Assembly (NCBI GenBank): GCA_938023735.1
Contig: CALJDK010000040.1
Location: 1 to 43,336, forward strand
Direction: 5' to 3'
Length of the DNA: 43,336 nucleotides
Source: an uncultured Acidimicrobiales bacterium
GTDB lineage: Bacteria; Actinomycetota; Acidimicrobiia; Acidimicrobiales; SHLQ01
Positions within the stretch are counted from its first letter, which is position 1; each line of letters starts with the position of its first letter. A model generated the notes under the pieces. That model made no database searches. It was not told where the DNA came from and saw nothing but the letters and a program-made list of their open reading frames with translations. Of this stretch, positions 15,214-22,220 are shown in pieces. Made by a program: the position numbers and the translations under genes.

Positions 15214-17016
15214 GTGGCGTTACAGGGAACAATCGAAACTTTTGCTCTGCCGGACGTTCTGCGTCTGCTCGCTACTAGCAACAAGACCGGAAAGCTCGCC
15301 GTCGATGGCGACCGGGGTCTTGGTGCGCTGTGGGTGGACGATGGCGACATCGTTGCGTCCGAGCTCGACTTGGGTTCACACCCATCCACCGGCTCGACCA
15401 ACGTAACCGAAGGGCTGTTTCAACTCCTTCGCTTCGAGCGCGGCGAGTTTGTCTTCACCAGCGATGACACGCCAGCTTCCTCCGACGGTCGACTGAACGT
15501 CGAGTCGTCGATCGCTATGTCTACCGAAATGCTCACCGAGCTCAACGAGATCACCAACAACGTCCCCGGAGTTTCCTCCCACGTCGCGCTTCGTCCCGAG
15601 CTCGACGCCGATGGCGTGACCCTCTCGGCTGAGCAGTGGCGAGTCCTTTCTTCTGTCGGAAGCGGCAAGTCGGTGGCCGACATCGCCTCGACCTTCTCGT
15701 TCGGCGAACTCGATGCCATGCGTCGCATCGACGATCTGGTGAACGAAGGTGTCATCGACATCTCCGCCACTCCGGCCGACGCAGCTGCTCCAGCGATGGA
15801 CGAAGCCGAAGACGTCACAACACAGGACGAACCTGCCGGCATCCCTGTTGTCGAGGAGTCCTCGTTTGAAGAGGCTGCACCAGAGGAGGCCGCTTTTGAA
15901 GAGGCCGCTGCCGAAGAAGGGCCGTTCGAACAGGATGCGGCTTCTGATGCCTTCGATCCCGAGAATGAAGTGGCCGCCGACGATCCGTTCGCTGCAGCTA
16001 CCGAGGACGACGAATCCATCGAGGCTCCTGTTGCCGAGGCAGACAACCCATTCGCTCCCGTAGCCGAATCTGACGACCCGTTTGCCCCCGCAGTCGAAGC
16101 CGACGTTGCTGATCCCTTTGCCTCGCCACAAGCCGAAGCCGAGGTCGATGCCTTCGCTCCCGCTCCCGTAAGCGAAACACCAGCTCCCGACCCCTTCGCC
16201 CCGGCAGAGCCCGAAATCGAAGCCATCGACCACACCGAAGCACAAGTAGCCGAAGAGTCCAACGGCGCAGAGTTCGACCCGTTCGCTCCTGCCGCAGAGG
16301 ACGCTGCCGATGACTCGGCTGGTAGCGACCCGTTTGCCCCCGCAGCTGGCGTTGCGGCCGGCGCCACCGGAGGTGTATTGCATGACGTCTTTGGAAACCC
16401 GGATTCTGAGGTTGACGCTTCGTGGGAGCCCTCGGTCGAGGAAACCGTGAGCCAGGCTCCCACCGAGTGGCCTGCTCCCAACGACACCGTCAGCGATGCC
16501 GATGCGCCATGGTCCGACGAAGCTGCCAGCCAGCTTCCGCCGCCACCAGCTGCTGCATCTGACCCCTTTGCCCCGGCCGAAGAAGCTGCCAGTCAGCTTC
16601 CGCCACCGCCCGCAATGGCCGGCGACGCCGGAATTGAGGACGGCATTTCGCCCGAGGGTGTCGAAGCATTCGACGCACCTGCACCGCTTAGCGCCGAACT
16701 CGATCAAACTGTCGATTCCGAGCTTCCCCCGCCGCCTGCCTTCGATGCTCCTGAGGCAGAGGTTGCTGGTGTGCCCTCGTTCCCCGACGCCCCGCCTGCG
16801 CCTGAGGTGCAGTCGGTCGCTTCCGAGAGCAACGATATGGCCCGTCAGCTTGCCAGCTTGAGTCCGTCGGCTGCCCGTGCAGTCGCCAATGCGGCAAAGG
16901 CCGAGACGCCCGAAGCCCGCGACGAAGCCTTGGCCGAAGTCGAAGCTGAAGATTCATCCGTCGACCGGAGCCTTCTGCTTCGCTTCCTCGGAAAGTCCGA
17001 CAAGAAAGAGTCCTAG
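15214..17016 (+). CDS. DUF4388 (PATAN-like) protein with PFAPA repeats
   Basis: Function unknown; 600 residues. The start VALQGTIETFALPDVLRLLATSNKTGKL with LWVDDGDIVASEL is a DUF4388/PATAN-type domain, found in bacterial regulators of gliding and twitching (PatA-like) and GTPase signalling. A winged-helix-like segment follows (LSAEQWRVLSSVGSGKSVADIA). From about 190 to 540 the chain is acidic Ala/Glu/Pro-rich, with nine (D/N)PFAxx-type motifs and three QLPPPPA/ELPPPPA blocks. The C-terminus is helical (MARQLASLSPSAARAVANAA) with a charged tail. GTG 15214 is chosen for GGAGGT at 15204-15209; ATG 15178 is possible. Its stop overlaps the prepilin peptidase start by one base, tying it to pilus or secretion functions. 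Confidence 0.75.
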   Translation: MALQGTIETFALPDVLRLLATSNKTGKLAVDGDRGLGALWVDDGDIVASELDLGSHPSTGSTNVTEGLFQLLRFERGEFVFTSDDTPASSDGRLNVESSIAMSTEMLTELNEITNNVPGVSSHVALRPELDADGVTLSAEQWRVLSSVGSGKSVADIASTFSFGELDAMRRIDDLVNEGVIDISATPADAAAPAMDEAEDVTTQDEPAGIPVVEESSFEEAAPEEAAFEEAAAEEGPFEQDAASDAFDPENEVAADDPFAAATEDDESIEAPVAEADNPFAPVAESDDPFAPAVEADVADPFASPQAEAEVDAFAPAPVSETPAPDPFAPAEPEIEAIDHTEAQVAEESNGAEFDPFAPAAEDAADDSAGSDPFAPAAGVAAGATGGVLHDVFGNPDSEVDASWEPSVEETVSQAPTEWPAPNDTVSDADAPWSDEAASQLPPPPAAASDPFAPAEEAASQLPPPPAMAGDAGIEDGISPEGVEAFDAPAPLSAELDQTVDSELPPPPAFDAPEAEVAGVPSFPDAPPAPEVQSVASESNDMARQLASLSPSAARAVANAAKAETPEARDEALAEVEAEDSSVDRSLLLRFLGKSDKKES

Positions 17017-17948
17017 TGACCGCCGTTGTGGTGCTGGCGATGGTGCCATTTGGGCTCCTTCTCGGCAGCATTCTCAGCATGGTGGCTGCTCGGGTTCCCG
17101 ACGAGCTTCCGGTGTTTACACCGGGACCCCATTGTCCCGGATGCGAGCATCAGCTGCGCGCTGCCGAACTCATTCCGGTTGTCTCCTGGGTACGTCAGGG
17201 ACGATCTTGCGTCCACTGCGACGCGCAGATCTCGGCGGCATATCCGGCTATCGAGGTCGTCACCGCAACGCTGTTTGCGTTACTTGCGCTGAAGTTTGGT
17301 GCGTCGTGGTTTCTTCTTCCGCACCTGGTGCTCGGAGCTGCGTTGGTAGCGCTCTCGGTTACCGACCTGTACCTGTATCGCATCCCCGATCGCATCGTGT
17401 TTCCCACCCTGGTGGTCTCGATTGCTCTCATCGTGGCGATTTCGTCGGGTACCGGAAGTTCGGAGATGATCGTGCCTGCCCTCGCAGGAATGCTCGGGTA
17501 TTTCGGGTTGCTCTTCGTGGTGTGGTTTATCTACCCGCCCGGCATCGGGTTTGGTGATGTGAAGCTCGCGTTGCTGCTCGGCTTGTTTCTAGGATGGTCG
17601 GCAAACGGTGAAGTCATCTTCGCTGCCGTCTTTGTGGCCTACGCGTTGTTCTTGGGTTGCATGTTGTTTGCGCTCATGAGCGCCGTAATCATTTTTGCCC
17701 GTTCGCGGGGTATCGATTTACTGCCGGATCCGCTGGAGGCCGAGTACATCGGTGATGGCACCGAACTCGACGATTCCGAGTACGACGAAGAAGACGATGA
17801 GGATGCCGAGGACGATGAAGATGAAGATGTCGAGTATGGACTCGATCGAGGTTCCAGCGGTACCAAGGTGCACACCGGCGCACCGATGGGACCAGCCTTG
17901 GCAGTGGGAGCACTCATCGTGATCTTCTTCCCGGGTGCGTTTACCTAA
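17016..17948 (+). CDS. Prepilin peptidase / A24 aspartic protease (PilD-like)
   Basis: Membrane aspartic protease that removes leader peptides of type IV prepilins and pseudopilins, often also N-methylating them. N-terminal cytoplasmic zinc site with C40-xx-C43 and C65-xx-C68; catalytic Asp117 in VTDLYLYRIPDR and Asp181 in GFGDVKLALL. About eight hydrophobic segments. Unusual: a run of Asp/Glu at residues 249-274 in a predicted loop before the last hydrophobic segment. The GTG start shares one base with the preceding TAG. No pilin or secretion ATPase gene is in the window, so substrates must be encoded elsewhere. In mycobacteria a homologue also follows aroE. Confidence 0.9.
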   Translation: MTAVVVLAMVPFGLLLGSILSMVAARVPDELPVFTPGPHCPGCEHQLRAAELIPVVSWVRQGRSCVHCDAQISAAYPAIEVVTATLFALLALKFGASWFLLPHLVLGAALVALSVTDLYLYRIPDRIVFPTLVVSIALIVAISSGTGSSEMIVPALAGMLGYFGLLFVVWFIYPPGIGFGDVKLALLLGLFLGWSANGEVIFAAVFVAYALFLGCMLFALMSAVIIFARSRGIDLLPDPLEAEYIGDGTELDDSEYDEEDDEDAEDDEDEDVEYGLDRGSSGTKVHTGAPMGPALAVGALIVIFFPGAFT

Positions 17949-17990
17949 CCCAAGAAGGCTTTGAGCCTGTTGGACCCACAGACGCCCGAG

Positions 17991-17996
17991 TATCCT
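17991..17996 (+). promoter_or_regulatory. -10 element for the aroB leader ORF
   Basis: TATCCT ends six bases before GTG 18003, the same leaderless spacing as at other promoters here. TTGGAC about 15 bases upstream is a possible -35, at a short spacing. Confidence 0.5.
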
Positions 17997-18002
17997 CGGC
18001 TT

Positions 18003-18071
18003 GTGCCTGCTTTTGCCCGTCGTGGCTCTCATCGTTCTCCTGTTCAACCAACCCGAATGGCCCGAACGTGA
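18003..18071 (+). CDS. Leaderless 22-codon ORF coupled to aroB
   Basis: GTG-initiated ORF of 22 codons (MPAFARRGSHRSPVQPTRMART), too short for usual gene calling. Its TGA stop overlaps the aroB GTG as GTGA. The GTG sits at leaderless distance from TATCCT, while aroB itself has no Shine-Dalgarno. A plausible role is to load ribosomes that then re-initiate at aroB. The peptide has one aromatic residue and no run of regulatory codons, so classical attenuation is not indicated. A conserved reading frame in relatives would be needed to call it a gene with confidence. Confidence 0.45.
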   Translation: MPAFARRGSHRSPVQPTRMART

Positions 18072-19084
18072 TCGAAGTCAACGTCGAGCTTGGCGATCGT
18101 TCCTATCCGGTGCTGGTTGGCGCCGATGTGCGAAACGAGCTCTCGTCGCTGTTGCCGTCCGACGTTCGACGAGTAGCGGTCATTACCCAGGAAGGTATTG
18201 GCGTCTCGGTTGAACCCGGCGTGCCCTTCGAGGTCTTCACCTTGCCCGATGGCGAGGCCGCCAAGAACCTGGGCACCATCGAGTCGCTGTGTTCCTCGCT
18301 TGCCACCGCAGGATTCACCCGCAACGACCTCATCGTCGGAGTAGGTGGCGGCGTGGTTACCGACATCTCCGGATTCTGCGCTGCCGTGTACCACCGAGGC
18401 ATCCGGTTCATGACCGTGCCCACCACGTTGCTTGGGCAGATCGATGCAGCCATCGGCGGCAAGACTGGCGTCAACCTCCCGGAGGGCAAAAACCTGGTCG
18501 GGGCTTTCTGGCAGCCCATTGCCGTGCTGTGCGATACGGCAACGCTCGAGTCGCTTCCACCACGGGAGTTTCGTAGCGGCATGGGCGAGCTGGCCAAATA
18601 CAACTTTCTTGGGGTGCGCGACGGCGAGCGACTCCACGAGATGCCGCTCGACGAACGGGTGGCCGAGAGTGTACGAATCAAGGCCGACGTTGTGGCGTCG
18701 GACGAACGCGAGGGCGGCCGCCGAGCCATCCTCAACTACGGCCATACGCTGGCTCATGCGCTCGAAACGTCGGGTTCCTACGACATCCGCCACGGCGAAG
18801 CGGTGGCCATCGGGCTTGCCTACGCGGCCGAGGTTGGTCTCGAGCTGGGCCGGATCGATGCCGACCGAGTGGCCGAGCATTACCGGGTGCTCGCGGCCTA
18901 CGACCTCGAAGCGCGACTGCCGGCGAACGCCGACACCGGCAATCTCATCGACCTGTTCTCGCGAGACAAGAAGGCGCTCGACGGCGTGACGTTTGTACTC
19001 GACGGCTCCAACGGCGTCGAAGTGGTCGCCGGTATCGATCGATCCGCTCTTGAGGCGGCCATGGAACGAATGGGTCAACAGTGA
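18068..19084 (+). CDS. aroB: 3-dehydroquinate synthase
   Basis: NAD- and metal-dependent conversion of DAHP to 3-dehydroquinate, second step of the shikimate pathway. The 338 residues show the NAD loop VGGGVVTDISGFCAAVYHRGI, PTTLLGQIDAAIGGKTGVN with the substrate/NAD Asp and Lys, ELAKYNFLG, and the metal-binding NYGHTLAHALE. GTG 18068 overlaps the stop of the upstream 22-codon ORF; the protein start IEVNVELGDRSYPVLVG matches the family. Its own stop overlaps the M24 peptidase start in GTGA. In many actinobacteria aroC and aroK precede aroB; neither is present here. Confidence 0.95.
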   Translation: MIEVNVELGDRSYPVLVGADVRNELSSLLPSDVRRVAVITQEGIGVSVEPGVPFEVFTLPDGEAAKNLGTIESLCSSLATAGFTRNDLIVGVGGGVVTDISGFCAAVYHRGIRFMTVPTTLLGQIDAAIGGKTGVNLPEGKNLVGAFWQPIAVLCDTATLESLPPREFRSGMGELAKYNFLGVRDGERLHEMPLDERVAESVRIKADVVASDEREGGRRAILNYGHTLAHALETSGSYDIRHGEAVAIGLAYAAEVGLELGRIDADRVAEHYRVLAAYDLEARLPANADTGNLIDLFSRDKKALDGVTFVLDGSNGVEVVAGIDRSALEAAMERMGQQ

Positions 19085-20190
19085 CCGAACCCATCGTCCC
19101 CGGGCAAGGCCTGATACCGATGGATGTGGCGGGTCGTCTCCTGCGACTTCGCGAGCGCCTCGCCAAGGAAAGCCTCGACGCGATGATCGTCACGTCGCCC
19201 ACCAACATTCGCTATCTGTGCGGGTTTACCGGCTCAAACGGCCAACTCGTGGTGCTTCCGGATGCCGCCACGCTTGTCACCGATGGCCGATACACCGAGG
19301 CGGCGCCGGCCGAATTGCAGGCGGTTGGCGCTGAGGCAGAGGTAGAGATTGCGAGAGATTCCTTTGCCGCGATTGCCCGCATCGTTTCCGGGTGTTCGAG
19401 TGTGGCGTTTGAATCCACCGATGTAAGCGTTGCCGACCACGACCGGTTGGCCGATGCTGTCGCTGCGCCACTAGTGCCGAGTACCGGGTTGATCGAAGAT
19501 CTTCGAGCGGTAAAGGACGAGGGCGAGATCGCTCGGATCGAGGCTGCCGCCGAGATTGCCGATGCGGCACTACTGGCCACCGAAGCGTTGCTGCTCGAAC
19601 GGCCCACCGAGCAGTACTTCGGCTTCGAGCTCGATACGGCAATGCGACGCTTAGGGGCCGCCGAGCGTTCCTTTGAGACCATCGTTGCGTCGGGGCCGAA
19701 CGGGGCGCTGCCCCATGCTCGGCCCTCGGGGCGAACGATCGAACCGGGTGACCTGGTAGTGCTCGACTTCGGTGCGCTGGTCGACGGCTATCACTCCGAT
19801 ATGACCCGCACGAAACTGGTCGGCGCCGGCAGCTCGCAACAACAGGAGATGCTCGACCTGGTCACTGCAGCGCAAGAGGCGGGGCGCGAAATTGTCGGCC
19901 CGGGTGTGGTGGCGAAATCGATTGATCAGACCTGTCGCAATATCATCACCGATGCCGGATACGGCGAAGCATTCATGCACGGCACCGGTCACGGGGTAGG
20001 GCTCGACATCCACGAATTTCCGGCGGTGTCGTCGCGATCGGAGACCATGCTCCAAACTGGCCATGTCCTCACGGTCGAACCCGGGGTGTATCTGCCCGAA
20101 ATCGGGGGAGTCCGAGTCGAAGACACAGTGGTTGTTACCAATGACGGCTACCGTTCACTGACGAAATCGCCCAAGACTGCCTCCCTGTAG
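19081..20190 (+). CDS. pepQ: M24 Xaa-Pro aminopeptidase / dipeptidase (PepQ-like)
   Basis: Dinuclear metallopeptidase cutting N-terminal residues before proline. The 369 residues comprise a creatinase N-terminal domain (1-135; LTNIRYLCGFTGSN-like segment with TNIRYLCGFTGSNG) and a pita-bread catalytic domain with all five metal ligands: Asp229 and Asp240 (VLDFGALVDGYHSDMT), His304 (GTGHGVGLDIHEFP), Glu333 (TVEPGVYLPE) and Glu347 (GGVRVEDTV). It begins with GTG overlapping the aroB stop. Conserved between aroB and efp in actinobacteria. Aminopeptidase versus prolidase activity cannot be separated by eye. Confidence 0.92.
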   Translation: MTEPIVPGQGLIPMDVAGRLLRLRERLAKESLDAMIVTSPTNIRYLCGFTGSNGQLVVLPDAATLVTDGRYTEAAPAELQAVGAEAEVEIARDSFAAIARIVSGCSSVAFESTDVSVADHDRLADAVAAPLVPSTGLIEDLRAVKDEGEIARIEAAAEIADAALLATEALLLERPTEQYFGFELDTAMRRLGAAERSFETIVASGPNGALPHARPSGRTIEPGDLVVLDFGALVDGYHSDMTRTKLVGAGSSQQQEMLDLVTAAQEAGREIVGPGVVAKSIDQTCRNIITDAGYGEAFMHGTGHGVGLDIHEFPAVSSRSETMLQTGHVLTVEPGVYLPEIGGVRVEDTVVVTNDGYRSLTKSPKTASL

Positions 20191-20251
20191 TCCCGTCCCG
20201 GTCAGCCGGTAATCAGCAGCCCCATTCCGAAAAAGATGAAAGATCAGAATC

Positions 20252-20815
20252 TTGCCAACGATCACCACCAATGACCTGAAGAACGGCATGCATCTCGATA
20301 TCGAGAACAATCTGTTTCAAGTCACCGACTTCCAGCACGTAAAGCCGGGGAAGGGCCATGCGTTTGTTCGCACCACCCTTCGCAACGCTAGAACCGGGGC
20401 CAATGTCGAGCGCACGTTTCGGGCCGGCGAAAAGGTAGAGCGGGCAATGATCGACAAGCGCGAGATGAACTTCCTCTACCGAGACGGCGACGACTACGTC
20501 TTCATGGACAACGAGAACTACGACCAAATGAACGTGCCCCCGTCTGCCCTCGGCGACGCGGTGAACTATCTGCTCGAAGCCAACAACGCAGTTCTTCAGA
20601 TGTACGGCACCGAAATCGTTGGCGTCGACCTGCCCGCATCGGTCGAGCTCGAGATCGCCGAAACCGAGCCTGGTCTTCAGGGCGACCGGGTGTCGGGTGC
20701 AACCAAGCCGGCCACCCTGGTAACCGGTCTGGTTGTGCAGGTCCCGCTCTTTGTGAACCCGGGCGAAACCATCAAAGTCGACACTCGTTCTGGCGATTAC
20801 CTGAGTCGGGCCTAG
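20252..20815 (+). CDS. efp: Elongation factor P
   Basis: Relieves ribosome stalling at polyproline. 187 residues: N-terminal KOW-like domain, beginning TITTNDLKNGMHLDIENNLFQVTDFQHV, with the tip loop KPGKGHAF, whose Lys34 is the position modified or required in EF-P; two OB-type domains follow (VERTFRAGEKVE; VPLFVNPGETIKVDTRSGDYLSR). The frame has a stop at 20237, so TTG 20252 is the only usable standard start, unusual for an abundant factor, and no clear Shine-Dalgarno precedes it. A 12-codon out-of-frame ATG ORF (20236-20274) overlaps the start. Polyproline targets are near: the PPPP blocks of the 15214 gene. Confidence 0.95.
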   Translation: MPTITTNDLKNGMHLDIENNLFQVTDFQHVKPGKGHAFVRTTLRNARTGANVERTFRAGEKVERAMIDKREMNFLYRDGDDYVFMDNENYDQMNVPPSALGDAVNYLLEANNAVLQMYGTEIVGVDLPASVELEIAETEPGLQGDRVSGATKPATLVTGLVVQVPLFVNPGETIKVDTRSGDYLSRA

Positions 20816-20820
20816 GCACC

Positions 20821-21249
20821 ATGGTTGGTGGTATCGGCTCCCGTCACGAGGCTCGCGAGGAAGCACTCAACGTGTTGTATGAGGCCGACGTGCGGGGCGA
20901 AGACCCCTTGGACATCCTCTCGAAGCAAGATTTCGAGGTCGGCGACTACTGCCAGGATGTCGTCCGTGGGGTTGCCGAATCGGTCACCGAAATCGACCAA
21001 CACCTCGATGCCGTCGCCAACGACTGGTCGGTCGATCGCATGCCCGTGATCGACCGCACCATTCTTCGGATGGCTACCTTCGAACTCACATCCCGCGACG
21101 ACGTCCCGACCACTGCGGTGGTGTCCGAGGCTGTCGAGTTGGCGAGCCAGTACTCCACAGAAAAATCGGGGCGCTTCGTCAACGGTGTACTCGCGCGTTT
21201 GGCAGCCGATCTGCGCCCCGACGGTGCCGACTCGGTTTCGGTCCAATAA
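20821..21249 (+). CDS. nusB: Transcription antitermination protein NusB
   Basis: All-helical RNA-binding partner of NusE (S10) in rRNA antitermination. 142 residues with the family pattern: RHEAREEALNVLYEADVRG at the arginine-rich boxA-binding N-terminus, IDRTILRMATFEL in the middle, and VVSEAVELASQYSTEKSGRFVNGVLARLA at the end. ATG lies five bases after the efp stop, so efp and nusB are one unit, as in mycobacteria. Confidence 0.96.
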   Translation: MVGGIGSRHEAREEALNVLYEADVRGEDPLDILSKQDFEVGDYCQDVVRGVAESVTEIDQHLDAVANDWSVDRMPVIDRTILRMATFELTSRDDVPTTAVVSEAVELASQYSTEKSGRFVNGVLARLAADLRPDGADSVSVQ

Positions 21250-21254
21250 CCGGC

Positions 21255-21800
21255 TTGGATATCTCCTACCCGGATCCGCCCCTCGGCAACCACCGAGTTC
21301 GGCTCCGGCCATGGGACGCTGCCGACGCGGATGCGCTTGTCGCTGCGTGGGCCGACCCCGCAATTCAGGTCGGATGCGCTGTTCCGGAGAACCGCTCCGC
21401 TGCCGACGCTACGCGGTGGATATCGAACCACCAGCGCCGAACCGATTCGGGACTCGCCATCGATCTGGTCGTTACATCGGCCGATCCTGGCGAAGGCGCC
21501 GGTGAGGTGTACGGCGAGGTGGGCTTTGGTCCTGTCGACCTTGAGCGACGAGCAGCAATGTTGGGGTTCTGGGTGGCGCCCGATGTTCGAGGTGATGGCG
21601 TGGCAAGCGAGGCGGTTGGTCTGATGCTCGATTGGATCTTTGTCCGAGGGGCGGCGGTCGTGCTGGCTCAAACCACGCTGGAGAATCCTGGATCGATCGG
21701 GGTGTTGCGTCGAGCTGGTTTCGAGCTGCGCACCGAGCAGGGGAGCGATCAGACGTGGATGAAGGAAGCGCCCGAATTTCCTGGGACTCGTCGTTGCTAG
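21255..21800 (+). CDS. GNAT-family N-acetyltransferase (RimJ/RimL-like)
   Basis: Transfers acetyl from acetyl-CoA to an amine. The 181 residues follow the RimJ/RimL pattern: VRLRPWDAADADALVAAWADP at the start, LGFWVAPDVRGDGVASEAVGLMLDW as the acetyl-CoA motif A (R/Q-x-x-G-x-G/A variant) and AQTTLENPGSIGVLRRAGFEL as motif B. The start is TTG 21255, five bases after the nusB stop, so it is probably cotranscribed. The substrate is unknown; ribosomal-protein or antibiotic acetylation are both possible. Confidence 0.85.
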   Translation: MDISYPDPPLGNHRVRLRPWDAADADALVAAWADPAIQVGCAVPENRSAADATRWISNHQRRTDSGLAIDLVVTSADPGEGAGEVYGEVGFGPVDLERRAAMLGFWVAPDVRGDGVASEAVGLMLDWIFVRGAAVVLAQTTLENPGSIGVLRRAGFELRTEQGSDQTWMKEAPEFPGTRRC

Positions 21801-21847
21801 CGCCTGATTGTCAGATGTTGTTGGTGTTGCTCGTGTTGTTTCGCCGA

Positions 21848-21853
21848 TAGCCT
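21848..21853 (+). promoter_or_regulatory. -10 element for the 21861 gene
   Basis: TAGCCT, seven bases before GTG 21861. An AAGGA directly adjoining the start codon is too close for a normal Shine-Dalgarno, so leaderless initiation is more likely. Confidence 0.5.
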
Positions 21854-21860
21854 AGAAGGA

Positions 21861-22079
21861 GTGTCCTTCAGTATCCGAGAGACCATCCACGACAAGCCCG
21901 GCTGGAAAGCCGACGGCAGCTACGAGTTGCCCGAGCGCCGGGTCTGGCAAATCTTCGAAGACGACCTGTGGGTGGCCGACTTTGACTCACCCGACGACGC
22001 CCACCTTGCACTTCACGACCTCGAGTTCGCGGTAGAAGAGTCCAAGGTCCTGGACCTGACCGACGACAGTATTTCCTAA
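21861..22079 (+). CDS. Small acidic conserved-looking protein
   Basis: 72 residues, function unknown. The sequence is compact and rich in Trp and acidic residues (RVWQIFEDDLWVADFDSPDDAHLALHDLEFAVEESK), reading like one small alpha/beta domain. GTG start at leaderless distance from TAGCCT. The TAA stop lies within a perfect 15-base tandem duplication. It sits directly upstream of the pyr operon promoter on the same strand; no functional link is evident. Confidence 0.6.
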   Translation: MSFSIRETIHDKPGWKADGSYELPERRVWQIFEDDLWVADFDSPDDAHLALHDLEFAVEESKVLDLTDDSIS

Positions 22080-22099
22080 CGACGTATTTCCTAACGACG
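22070..22099 (+). repeat. 15-bp perfect tandem duplication across a stop codon
   Basis: TATTTCCTAACGACG is repeated head to tail at 22070-22084 and 22085-22099. Each copy contains TAA; the period is a multiple of three, so the second TAA (22092-22094) is an in-frame backup stop. Confidence 0.95.
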
Positions 22100-22162
22100 C
22101 CAAAACGAGCAAAAAGCTTGAGGAATCGCTGGCCCATCAGCGCACCGGAACTTGGGTCGCGT

Positions 22163-22168
22163 TAAGGT
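22163..22168 (+). promoter_or_regulatory. pyr operon -10 element
   Basis: TAAGGT fits TANNNT. Transcription would begin near 22175, only a few bases before the PyrR-binding hairpin at 22179, giving a leader of about 46 bases to the pyrR GTG. No strong -35 is visible. Confidence 0.5.
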
Positions 22169-22178
22169 TCGGTCCCGA

Positions 22179-22209
22179 CCGTGAAGTGAGTCCCGTGAGG
22201 CTCACACGG
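22179..22209 (+). promoter_or_regulatory. PyrR-binding RNA hairpin
   Basis: AGTCCCGTGAGGCT at 22189-22202 matches the PyrR-binding loop consensus ARUCCNGNGAGGYU at every position. It sits in a stem of CCGT/ACGG (22179-22182 with 22206-22209) and GTGAG/CTCAC (22186-22190 with 22201-22205), separated by a purine bulge GAA on the 5' side as in known sites. One base separates the hairpin from the Shine-Dalgarno AGGAG (22211-22215), so PyrR bound with UMP would block ribosome entry, as reported for mycobacterial pyr leaders. Confidence 0.9.
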
Positions 22210-22220
22210 CAGGAGTAGCT

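Noticed and set aside
15376..16707. Long Gly/Ser/Val-rich minus-strand frames opposite the DUF4388 gene
   Set aside because: They mirror the acidic repeat region on the other strand; composition follows from the repeats rather than from a protein.
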